Position numbers and translations under genes: made by a program. DNA of 5,859 bases from Paracoccaceae bacterium (GTDB taxonomy: Bacteria; Pseudomonadota; Alphaproteobacteria; Rhodobacterales; Rhodobacteraceae): NCBI GenBank assembly GCA_025458985.1, contig JALORM010000129.1:1-5859 (forward strand), given 5' to 3'. Below are positions 1 through 5,285 of the stretch, piece after piece. Below the pieces are notes generated by a model that was given only the letters and a program-made list of their open reading frames with translations, was not told the origin of the DNA and ran no database searches. The stretch's first letter is position 1, and every line of letters begins with the position of its first letter.

Positions 1-8
1 GCGCCACC

Positions 9-27
9 GATCCTTCGCAGAAGGATC
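9..27. repeat. Short palindromic repeat, copy 1 (3-base loop)
   Basis: GATCCTTCGCAGAAGGATC forms an 8-bp perfect stem (9-16 with 20-27) around a GCA loop. It has the same arms as the copies at 2948, 5191 and 5255, but its loop is one base shorter. It lies just left of the 6S RNA candidate. No T-run follows, so it does not look like a classical intrinsic terminator. A partner copy to the left would be outside the window. Confidence 0.8.
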
Positions 28-60
28 GCCGCGCCGGAGCGACCGGGGCAGCGGCAGGTC

Positions 61-89
61 TTGCAGGAGAGCGGACGCCGTCCTACCTT
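61..89 (+). promoter_or_regulatory. Candidate promoter of the 6S RNA gene
   Basis: TTGCAG (61-66) and TACCTT (84-89) are separated by exactly 17 bases, which fits a housekeeping-sigma promoter. Each hexamer matches only about half of the consensus (TTG- and TA---T). The predicted start, 6-7 bases after the -10 box, falls at about 95-96. That is where the long closing stem of the RNA begins, and this agreement is the main support. Confidence 0.45.
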
Positions 90-94
90 CTGCG

Positions 95-259
95 GTGGCG
101 GGTACTGCCCCTCGCGTGCAGAGGCCTTTTTCCAGTGGCCGATAAGCATTCTCGAGGGAGCCGGCTCTGCCTGGACCCTGGTCCAGGTACCTGGCGCCCA
201 CCTGGTTGGACCAGGCTCTCGGGAAATCGACGCCTCCACGGTCCGGGCGGTCCCGCCAC
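95..259 (+). ncRNA. ssrS: 6S RNA (candidate), regulator of sigma70-type RNA polymerase
   Basis: 6S RNA mimics an open promoter, binds housekeeping RNA polymerase and is used as template for short product RNAs. By eye the region folds as one long rod. The closing stem pairs 95-102 with 252-259, 104-110 with 245-251 (one G-T), 115-118 with 237-240, 121-125 with 232-236 and 129-133 with 222-226, interrupted by small bulges. An open 5' bubble strand (about 134-155) follows. The apical arm pairs 156-162 with 214-220 and contains several alternative CCTGG/CCAGG pairings, including a near-perfect hairpin at 170-187. The bubble strand carries GCCGAT (138-143), the same motif that borders the product-RNA start in E. 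coli 6S RNA. The length of about 165 bases fits the family. The ends are approximate; no T-run marks the 3' end. No open frame here looks coding. It could be another structured RNA, but the SRP RNA and tmRNA signatures are absent. Confidence 0.72.
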
Positions 260-352
260 TTCCGCCCCCGCATCCGCCCCGGGCAGGGCCACCCTGATCG
301 TCGCCGGCCGTAGCGCGGCATGTCGCGCAAGCGGGCCTCGCGCAGACGGCAT

Positions 353-381
353 TTGGCGCATGCCCCGCTTGTGCCTATATC
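353..381 (+). promoter_or_regulatory. Candidate promoter of the 409-2546 operon
   Basis: TTGGCG (353-358) and TATATC (376-381) are spaced by 17 bases, each matching four of six consensus positions. Transcription would start near 388, giving a leader of about 20 bases that contains the GGGGGA ribosome binding site (399-404) ahead of the ATG at 409. TATATC stands out because AT-rich hexamers are scarce in this GC-rich stretch. Confidence 0.45.
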
Positions 382-408
382 GCAGCGGACGCAGACGCGG
401 GGGACGCG

Positions 409-1725
409 ATGGCCGAGGATCCGAGACTGAGCCGGCAGGAGGCCGAAAGCCTGCGCCACGCGCGCGAGCTGGAGGGCCACCTGTCCTGGCTCGATGCCTT
501 CACGCCCGCCGCACTGGGCGTGCTTGCAGTGGCCTCAGGCATCTACACCTATCTCGGCGTCTCGTCGCTTCTGGACGACACCGGCGCGCTCAGCTTCTTC
601 GCGGCGGTCGCCTATTCGGTCGCGGTCTCGGTCGCGATCTTCGTGTTCTGGAGCTACCTGATGCGGCTGCTGCCGGCGGTCCGCACCGCGGCGTCGCGGC
701 TGGGGCTTCTGCTGTCGATGGCGCTGGGGTCGGTCGCGATCATCGCGATGTCGTCGTGGCTGAACGCCGCGGCACTGGCCGGGGCGGCGGCGGTCGAGCA
801 GCACCTGGCCCGGACGGTGCAGGACTATCAGGGCGCGCTCGAGACCGCGCATTTCAACGCACTGTCCGCACAGGCGCTGGGACAGGATGTCTCGCGCGTG
901 CGCCAGAGCTTCCAGGACCTGTCGGCGCAGGAGGCGACGGGCGACCTGTCGGGCTTTGCAGGGCGCGGCGCGGTGTTCCGGGTGCTGACGCAGAAGGCAG
1001 ACGAGCTGGTGGCGCTCGAGGCGCAGATCGCCACGCTCGACGAACCCATCGCCCAGGCCTTCGCCGAAGGCAACGCGATCCTGAGCCGGATGCGGGCGCT
1101 GACGGTCGAGCGGGGGCCCGTCGAGGCGCGCAGCGTTGCCTTCTCGGAAGAGGCGGTGCGGCTTGCGGGCGTGATCACGCAGCTGCGCCAGCTGTCGGCC
1201 GCGCCCTTCGTCGAACGCGCCGCGAGCGACCTGGCCGCCTCGGTCGTGCTGCCCGAACTCGACGGGACCACGGGGGCGATCCGCGACGGGCAGGCGGCAA
1301 CGATCACCTCGGTCCTCGGGGTGCTCGGGCAACGGGCCGAGACGCTGCGCGCGGCGGCCGCCGCGGTGATCGCCCTGCCGCCCCCCGCGGACACGACCTA
1401 TACCCCGATCTCGACGGCCGATGCGGTGATCCGCTATGCCGGGAACTTCGTGCCCTCCTGGGCCGGCGCCATCGCCATCGATCTCCTGCCCGGGGTCCTC
1501 GTCTTCATCGTGATGGTGACGCAGGCCGCGATCCGGGCCGGCCGGGCCCCGATCGCGGTCGAGAACTCGATCACGCTGGGCGAGCTGCGCGCGGCGCTTG
1601 CCGCGCTTAAGGACGTCGAGGCACTGGAGCAGACGCAGCCGGTGCCGGCGGCGCCACCGCGCCCTGCGCCGCAGCCGCCGGTCGTCCTGCCGGGCCGCGA
1701 CAGCGCCGGCGGGGGGGCCGGATGA
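409..1725 (+). CDS. Four-helix inner-membrane protein with large periplasmic domain, function unknown
   Basis: The 438-residue protein belongs to no family I recognise. Hydrophobic segments lie at about residues 33-54, 61-86, 98-125 and 349-375. Positive charges sit in the 86-97 loop (RLLPAVRTAASR) and after helix 4 (RAGRAP), while the 55-60 loop is acidic. By the positive-inside rule both ends are cytoplasmic and residues 126-348 face the periplasm. That domain is rich in Ala, Gln, Glu and Leu and looks largely helical, possibly coiled-coil (about 128-175, 190-265, 300-322). The cytoplasmic tail ends in a proline-rich stretch (410-428) and a glycine-rich end. The three-helices, long domain, one-helix layout resembles DUF4407 proteins in topology only; I see no sequence motif for that assignment. 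The ATG at 409 is preceded by GGGGGA at 4 bases' distance. The stop overlaps the next start as ATGA, so the two proteins are probably made together. The unbroken hydrophobic pattern and overlap argue for a real gene in this frame. Confidence 0.85.
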   Translation: MAEDPRLSRQEAESLRHARELEGHLSWLDAFTPAALGVLAVASGIYTYLGVSSLLDDTGALSFFAAVAYSVAVSVAIFVFWSYLMRLLPAVRTAASRLGLLLSMALGSVAIIAMSSWLNAAALAGAAAVEQHLARTVQDYQGALETAHFNALSAQALGQDVSRVRQSFQDLSAQEATGDLSGFAGRGAVFRVLTQKADELVALEAQIATLDEPIAQAFAEGNAILSRMRALTVERGPVEARSVAFSEEAVRLAGVITQLRQLSAAPFVERAASDLAASVVLPELDGTTGAIRDGQAATITSVLGVLGQRAETLRAAAAAVIALPPPADTTYTPISTADAVIRYAGNFVPSWAGAIAIDLLPGVLVFIVMVTQAAIRAGRAPIAVENSITLGELRAALAALKDVEALEQTQPVPAAPPRPAPQPPVVLPGRDSAGGGAG

Positions 1726-2546
1726 CCGCGGCGCCGATCGCCGGCGGCGATCCTGCGTCCGCTGCCGCGCCCGGAGGCGGCCCGCGGACCGCCCGGCGCC
1801 TGACCACGCGGGGCGCGGTCCACGGCATCCTCTGGGTGCAGGTGGTGCTGGCGCTGCTCCTGGTGTCGGGCGACGCGTTGCGCGTGCTGCCCGGGCTTCT
1901 GTCGCCCAGCGCGGCGCCGCCGGTCTCTGACCCGGTCAGCCCCGGCGACCAGACCCGGCGGTTCCGCCCGGGCGACCTGCCCGAGCGGCGCCCCGGGTTG
2001 CCCTTCGCGGTGCCGGACGCGATGCCCTCGCGGCTCGACTTCCAGGCCGACGGCGCGACGCTGCGGCTGACGGGCGAGATCGCGCCCGGCGACGGTGCCC
2101 GCTTTGCCACGCATCTGGAGGGGCTTTCGGTCCCGCCCGAACGCATCGCCTTCCTGAGCCCCGGCGGGTCGGTCATGGACGCGATCGAGATCGGCCGGGC
2201 GATCCGCGAGGCGGGTCTGCCGACCGCGATGGAGGACGGGGCGATCTGCTTTTCGGCCTGCCCCTACATGCTGGCCGGCGGGGTCGAGCGGCAGGTGCAC
2301 CGCGGGGCGCAGGTCGGGGTGCACCAGCACTACTTCGGCGAGAACGTCGCGCTGCCCGCCTTCATCGCCATCGACGACGTCCAGCGCGGACAGGCCGAGG
2401 TCATGGCGCATCTCGACGCGATGGGGGTGAGCCCGCTTCTGATGCGTCCCGCGATGTCGACGCCGCCCGACGAGATCTACGTCCTGGTGCCCGAGGAACT
2501 GTCGGACTTCGCGCTTGCCACCGAACTGGTTCCGCCCGACGAGTGA
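1722..2546 (+). CDS. Membrane-anchored periplasmic ClpP-fold serine peptidase-like protein
   Basis: The 274-residue protein has a short Arg-containing cytoplasmic N-terminus, one membrane anchor at about 33-51, a Pro-rich linker (52-102) and a ClpP/crotonase-fold domain (about 104-272). That places the domain in the periplasm. Compared by eye with E. coli ClpP: SPGGSVMDA (146-154) matches the SPGG oxyanion segment. S178 in AICFSACPYMLAGG aligns with catalytic Ser97, H201 in VGVHQHYFG with His122 (MIHQPLGG), and D250 in PPDEIYVL roughly with Asp171. All three triad residues therefore seem present. The overall pattern matches the predicted periplasmic proteins grouped as COG3904, whose substrates are unknown to me. 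It starts inside the stop codon of the four-helix protein (ATGA), so translational coupling and a shared complex are likely. Cys176 and Cys180 flank the putative nucleophile and could form a disulphide in the periplasm. Proteolytic activity is inference; some family members may only bind peptides. Confidence 0.85.
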   Translation: MTAAPIAGGDPASAAAPGGGPRTARRLTTRGAVHGILWVQVVLALLLVSGDALRVLPGLLSPSAAPPVSDPVSPGDQTRRFRPGDLPERRPGLPFAVPDAMPSRLDFQADGATLRLTGEIAPGDGARFATHLEGLSVPPERIAFLSPGGSVMDAIEIGRAIREAGLPTAMEDGAICFSACPYMLAGGVERQVHRGAQVGVHQHYFGENVALPAFIAIDDVQRGQAEVMAHLDAMGVSPLLMRPAMSTPPDEIYVLVPEELSDFALATELVPPDE

Positions 2547-2559
2547 CGGACGGTGGCCC

Positions 2560-2871
2560 TCAGCGGTCGCGGCGGTCGCGGACGGGAACCAGCACGGGCA
2601 CCGGCTCGGCCAGCACCACCCGCCCCTTGCCCCGGCTGTCGTCGCCCGGAGGCTCGGCCATGCGCATCACAGCTATGCCGAACTGGACGCCGGAAAAGAC
2701 GATGCCGTTAAAGACGACAAGCAGCGCCACTGCCAGCGGCCCCTCGGCGGTGTGCGTCACGAGGTGCCAGAGGCCCGCAACGTCGAACCAGAGCAGCAGT
2801 GCCGTGAAGGCCACTGCGATGGCAAAGCCGATCAGAACGTTGCGGATGTAGAGACGGACAAGCTCGGGCAT
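2560..2871 (-). CDS. Small two-helix membrane protein, function unknown
   Basis: The 103-residue protein starts MPELVRLYIRNVLIGF. It has two predicted membrane helices at about 10-31 and 44-68, joined by a short loop (WHLVTHTAEG). The polar C-terminal tail has a basic end (VRDRRDR). The frame stays open upstream to 3015. The ATG at 2871 is chosen because GAGGGAG (2879-2885) sits 7 bases before it, the hydrophobic pattern begins there, and the longer form would be translated through the repeat hairpins at 2948-3000. It is the last minus-strand gene of the riboflavin/nusB cluster, 162 bases after nusB, and may have its own promoter, which I could not place. I know similar sequences only as conserved hypothetical proteins next to nusB in Rhodobacteraceae (recall, not checked). 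Its stop lies 13 bases from the stop of the convergent peptidase-like gene. Confidence 0.82.
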   Translation of the reverse strand: MPELVRLYIRNVLIGFAIAVAFTALLLWFDVAGLWHLVTHTAEGPLAVALLVVFNGIVFSGVQFGIAVMRMAEPPGDDSRGKGRVVLAEPVPVLVPVRDRRDR

Positions 2872-2878
2872 CGACGTG

Positions 2879-2885
2879 CTCCCTC
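2879..2885 (-). promoter_or_regulatory. Ribosome binding site deciding the start at 2871
   Basis: On the minus strand GAGGGAG precedes ATG by 7 bases. It is the clearest Shine-Dalgarno match in this part of the window and favours the 103-residue form over the longer open frame. Confidence 0.7.
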
Positions 2886-2947
2886 GGCAGACCTCCGAAG
2901 GGTAGCGCGCGCCCATGCCATCTTCCAGTCCGCTGCGCACGACGCAC

Positions 2948-2967
2948 GATCCTTCGTGCGAAGGATC
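2948..2967. repeat. Short palindromic repeat, copy 2 (left unit of doublet A)
   Basis: GATCCTTCGTGCGAAGGATC has 8-bp arms (9 if the inner C-G... pair closes) around GTGC; C2947 and G2968 add one more outer pair. Judged by the loop, it lies in the opposite orientation to the next copy, 13 bases away. It sits between nusB and the two-helix protein gene. Confidence 0.85.
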
Positions 2968-2980
2968 GGGGCCAGGCGGC

Positions 2981-3000
2981 GATCTTTCGCCAGAAAGATC
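2981..3000. repeat. Short palindromic repeat, copy 3 (right unit of doublet A, compensated arms)
   Basis: GATCTTTCGCCAGAAAGATC has the GCCA loop of the 5255 copy, but both arms differ at one position. T2985 pairs with A2996 where the other copies have C-G. The paired change keeps an 8-bp stem, which suggests that the folded form is what is preserved. Confidence 0.85.
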
Positions 3001-3033
3001 GGGGGCTTGGGACACCCGCGCGGCACGGATGCG

Positions 3034-3489
3034 TCAGAACGCCTCGGGGCGGGCCTCGCGCGCCATGTGGTCAAGCACGGCATTCACGAACCGTGCCTCA
3101 CGGCCCTCGGGGAAGAAGGCCTTGGCGATCTCGACATACTCGTTGATCACGACCTTCGGCGGCGCCTCGCCTTCGACCAGTTCCGCCCCGGCGGCGCGGA
3201 ACAGCGCCCTGAGCGTCGGGTCGATCCGGTCGATGGGCCACTTGGCGACCAGCGCCCGGTCGGTCATCTGGTCGATCCGGGCCTGCCAGTTGACCGCGTC
3301 GCCCACGGTCTTGCGGAACAGCTCGATGTCGCCTTCGGCCATCTCGCCCTCGTCGTAGACGGCGCCGAAGCGGTGGTCCTCGAACTCGCGCAGGACGCTG
3401 TCGGCCCCCTGCCCGGCGGCCTCCATCTGGAACAGCGCCTGCAGCGCATAGAGCCGCGCGGTGGATTTGCTCTGGCGTGACGGCCTCAT
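3034..3489 (-). CDS. nusB: Transcription antitermination factor NusB
   Basis: NusB binds the boxA RNA of rRNA leaders together with NusE (ribosomal protein S10) and helps RNA polymerase read through, mainly in rRNA operons. The 151-residue protein has the all-helical NusB pattern. The N-terminus RQSKSTARLYALQALFQ (5-21) is Arg/Ser-rich with the typical AR-x-x-ALQ-LF helix. WPIDRIDPTLRALFRAAGAEL (84-104) is next, and the C-terminal signature is PPKVVINEYVEIAK (110-123) with ARFVNAVLD (132-140). The length is normal for the family. The frame is open much further upstream, but the ATG at 3489 begins the conserved part and overlaps the ribH stop (ATGA). No strong ribosome binding site is visible, so translation is probably coupled to ribH. 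A nusB downstream of ribH is common in bacteria. The gene is followed by doublet A of the palindromic repeats, which may mark the end of the operon RNA. Confidence 0.96.
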   Translation of the reverse strand: MRPSRQSKSTARLYALQALFQMEAAGQGADSVLREFEDHRFGAVYDEGEMAEGDIELFRKTVGDAVNWQARIDQMTDRALVAKWPIDRIDPTLRALFRAAGAELVEGEAPPKVVINEYVEIAKAFFPEGREARFVNAVLDHMAREARPEAF

Positions 3490-4007
3490 GCCGGCTGCTC
3501 GCCCCGGCCGCCCGGGCGGAAGCCGATGCCGGTGGTGCGGCCCTTCCACTTCCGCGACAGCGCGATCAGGTGCAGCGCAGCGGCCGCCGCGCCGCCCCCC
3601 TTGTCCTGCCCGGCCGGATCGGCGCGGACCGCCGCCTGGTCGATGGTCTCGACCGTGAGGATGCCGTTGCCGATGCACAGGCCGTCGAGCCCCAGCAGCA
3701 TCAGCGCGCGCGAGCTGTCGTTGCAGACCGTCTCGTAATGCGTGGTCTCGCCGCGGATCACGCACCCGAGCGCGACGTAGCCGTCGAATTCGCCCTGGCC
3801 GCGCGCCAGCCGGATCGCGGTCGGGATCTCCAGCGCGCCCGGCACCTCCGCCACCTCGACCGCCGCCCCCGCCGCCGCGGCCACGGCCTTCGCGCCGGCC
3901 AAGAGGTTGTCGGCGATCTCGCGGTAGTAGGGCGCGACGACAAGCAGAAGCTTCACCGGACGGTCGAAATCCGGCAGGGGCAGAGTGTGGTGGCTGATGG
4001 CGGCCAT
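3486..4007 (-). CDS. ribH: 6,7-dimethyl-8-ribityllumazine synthase
   Basis: RibH condenses 5-amino-6-ribitylamino-uracil with 3,4-dihydroxy-2-butanone 4-phosphate, the RibB product, to give lumazine, the direct precursor of riboflavin. It is a soluble cytoplasmic enzyme that forms pentamers or larger shells. The 173-residue protein shows the main motifs: VVAPYYRE (23-30, aromatic substrate contact), VPGALEIP (55-62), GCVIRGETTHYE (81-92, with H90 in the place of the catalytic His), CIGNGILTVET (111-121) and DKGGGAAAAAL (135-145). The C-terminus after 153 is a slightly extended Gly/Arg-rich tail (TTGIGFRPGGRG). The start is 2 bases after the ribB stop; its ribosome binding site AAGGA lies inside the last codons of ribB, so the two are translationally linked. 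The stop overlaps the nusB start by 4 bases. Confidence 0.97.
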   Translation of the reverse strand: MAAISHHTLPLPDFDRPVKLLLVVAPYYREIADNLLAGAKAVAAAAGAAVEVAEVPGALEIPTAIRLARGQGEFDGYVALGCVIRGETTHYETVCNDSSRALMLLGLDGLCIGNGILTVETIDQAAVRADPAGQDKGGGAAAAALHLIALSRKWKGRTTGIGFRPGGRGEQPA

Positions 4008-4009
4008 GG

Positions 4010-5119
4010 TCAGTCCTTCGGGATCGGCCGGGTGCCGGCAATGGAAAGGCCATAGCCCTCGAGCCCGACGACCTTGGGCCTGGCCGAGTTGGTGAGAAGC
4101 ACGATCTCGTGCAGCCCGAGCGCCGAGAGGATCTGTGCGCCGAGCCCGTACTGGCGGAGCGTCTGGGGCGAGGCGCTGTCCTCCATCACCAGCTTCATGT
4201 GGGTGTCGCGCAGGAGCACCAGCACGCCGCGGCCTTCCTCAGCGATGAGCCGCATCGCGTTGCCGAACTCGCGCGAGCGCCCCGGGCCACCGAGGCCCAC
4301 CACGTCGAGCAGCGGGTCGAGCGTGTGCATCCGCACCAGCACCGGCGCCCCTGCGGCGAGGTCGCCCTTGACCAGAGCGATGTGTTCGGAGCCTTGCGTG
4401 GAGTCGGTGAAGACCCGCATCTGCCAGTCGCCGCCGAACTCGGACCGGATCGTGCGTTCGTCGGTCACCCGCACCAGGTTGTCGTTGCGGCGCCGGTAGG
4501 CGATCAGGTCGGCGATGGTGCCGATCTTTAGGCCGTGCCGCTGCGCGAAGGCGACGAGGTCGGGCAGCCGCGCCATGCTGCCGTCCTCGTTCATGATCTC
4601 GCAGATCACGCCCGCGGGGTTGAGGCCGGCAAGGCGCGAGATGTCGACCGCCGCCTCGGTATGGCCGGCGCGGACCAGGACGCCGCCTTCCTTGGCGCGA
4701 AGCGGGAAGATGTGGCCGGGCGTGGCGATGTCGGGGGCACCTTTCGACGGGTCGATCGCGACCGCCACGGTGCGCGCCCGGTCATAGGCCGAAATGCCGG
4801 TCGTCACGCCCTCGCGCGCCTCGATCGAGACGGTGAAGGCGGTCTCGTGGCGCGAGGAGTTCGCATGCGCCATCAGCGGCAGCCCCAGCGCGTCGATCCG
4901 ATCGGCCGTCATGGCAAGGCAGATCAGGCCACGCCCGTGGGTCGCCATGAAGTTGATCTTTTCGGGCGTGGCCATCTGGGCGGGAATGACGAGGTCGCCC
5001 TCGTTCTCGCGCTCCTCGTGGTCGATCAGGATGAACATGCGCCCGTTGCGCGCGTCGTCGAGGATCTCCTCGATCGACGACACGGCGTCGGCATAGGTGC
5101 TGGGCGTGGTGTCGGCCAT
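4010..5119 (-). CDS. ribB: 3,4-dihydroxy-2-butanone 4-phosphate synthase with degenerate GTP cyclohydrolase II-like domain
   Basis: RibB turns ribulose 5-phosphate into formate and 3,4-dihydroxy-2-butanone 4-phosphate, the four-carbon donor for RibH. Residues about 10-207 form the DHBP synthase domain. DHEERENEGDLVIPA (33-47) holds the acidic metal/substrate residues E38 and D42; the other motifs are SSRHETAFTVSIEA (88-101), TGISAYDRA (107-115), H153 in AGHTEAAVD and E174 in VICEIMNEDG. Residues about 215-365 align with GTP cyclohydrolase II (GAPVLVRMHT, IAEEGRGVLVL, LGAQILSALG, LLTNSARPKVVGLEGYGL). The three zinc cysteines of RibA are replaced, by D268, P279 and R281 in my alignment, and the RQEGRNIGL segment reads RDTHMKLVM (304-312). 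The second half is therefore very probably inactive as RibA, as in the RibBX-type proteins known from other alphaproteobacteria, and a separate RibA is expected elsewhere. The ATG at 5119 follows a GGGGAA. The first gene of the tight ribB-ribH-nusB run. Confidence 0.97.
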   Translation of the reverse strand: MADTTPSTYADAVSSIEEILDDARNGRMFILIDHEERENEGDLVIPAQMATPEKINFMATHGRGLICLAMTADRIDALGLPLMAHANSSRHETAFTVSIEAREGVTTGISAYDRARTVAVAIDPSKGAPDIATPGHIFPLRAKEGGVLVRAGHTEAAVDISRLAGLNPAGVICEIMNEDGSMARLPDLVAFAQRHGLKIGTIADLIAYRRRNDNLVRVTDERTIRSEFGGDWQMRVFTDSTQGSEHIALVKGDLAAGAPVLVRMHTLDPLLDVVGLGGPGRSREFGNAMRLIAEEGRGVLVLLRDTHMKLVMEDSASPQTLRQYGLGAQILSALGLHEIVLLTNSARPKVVGLEGYGLSIAGTRPIPKD

Positions 5120-5190
5120 GGCGGTTCCCCGGGGTCTTGCGGCGCGGGATACACAAGCCCCGGCGCCTTGGCCAGAGGCAACGGCGCCGC

Positions 5191-5210
5191 GATCCTTCTG
5201 GCGAAGGATC
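5191..5210. repeat. Short palindromic repeat, copy 4 (left unit of doublet B)
   Basis: GATCCTTCTGGCGAAGGATC is the exact reverse complement of copy 5. It has 8-bp arms and a TGGC loop. It lies 72 bases upstream of the ribB start, in the gap to the next minus-strand gene. Confidence 0.88.
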
Positions 5211-5214
5211 TGCG

Positions 5215-5250
5215 CCCGGCCCCCGGCTGCGGCGCCACGTCTTCGCCGGG
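5215..5250. repeat. Inverted CCCGGC/GCCGGG arms inside doublet B
   Basis: Between copies 4 and 5, CCCGGC (5215-5220) and GCCGGG (5245-5250) are inverted complements. The whole 5191-5274 block can therefore fold either as two small hairpins or as one long hairpin closed by the two copies, with this inner pairing continuing the stem. In GC-rich DNA a 6-base match alone is weak evidence. Confidence 0.4.
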
Positions 5251-5254
5251 ACCC

Positions 5255-5274
5255 GATCCTTCGCCAGAAGGATC
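5255..5274. repeat. Short palindromic repeat, copy 5 (right unit of doublet B)
   Basis: GATCCTTCGCCAGAAGGATC has 8-bp arms and a GCCA loop. It starts 11 bases past the stop of the 5286-5840 gene in the direction of transcription. No T-run follows on the minus strand, so if it ends or stabilises the upstream transcript it does so without a classical U-tract. Confidence 0.88.
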
Positions 5275-5285
5275 GTGCGACGCGT

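Noticed and set aside
61..110. SRP (4.5S) RNA reading of the left region
   Set aside because: The conserved GGAAGCAGC apical loop sequence of SRP RNA is absent, and the fold is better explained by a 6S-type central bubble.
1057..1073. Possible sixth repeat copy around GCCTTCGCCGAAGGC
   Set aside because: It lies inside the four-helix gene, lacks the GATC ends, and is explained by Ala-Phe-Ala-Glu-Gly codons.
135..1610. Long open frame of 491 codons on the plus strand overlapping the four-helix protein gene
   Set aside because: It is Arg/Gly-rich low-complexity translation typical of an off-frame in GC-rich DNA, covers the 6S RNA region, and conflicts with the frame showing clear membrane helices and the ATGA overlap.
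1434..2411. Minus-strand open frame opposite the peptidase-like gene
   Set aside because: No motif, Arg/Pro/Gly-rich composition; the opposite strand has a recognisable ClpP fold.
2948..3000. Intrinsic terminator after nusB
   Set aside because: The hairpins are good, but no T-run follows either stem on either strand, and the same units occur elsewhere as repeats.
2872..3015. Longer start for the small two-helix membrane protein
   Set aside because: It would be translated through two hairpin repeats; the ATG at 2871 has a strong ribosome binding site at 7 bases.
2515..3480. Plus-strand open frame of 321 codons across the two-helix gene and nusB
   Set aside because: It is antisense to nusB, which has firm family motifs, and runs through both palindromic repeats.
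3490..4053. Upstream extension of the nusB frame
   Set aside because: The extension is Arg/Gly-rich, overlaps ribH completely, and the NusB homology starts at the ATG at 3489.
9..5274. CRISPR repeats
   Set aside because: The units are palindromes scattered over 5 kb with irregular spacing and no regular spacers.
5120..5285. FMN riboswitch upstream of ribB
   Set aside because: The conserved RFN segments (such as AGGG..GGGTGAAATTCCC and ACCGGCGGT) are not present; the gap holds only the repeat doublet and a short leader.
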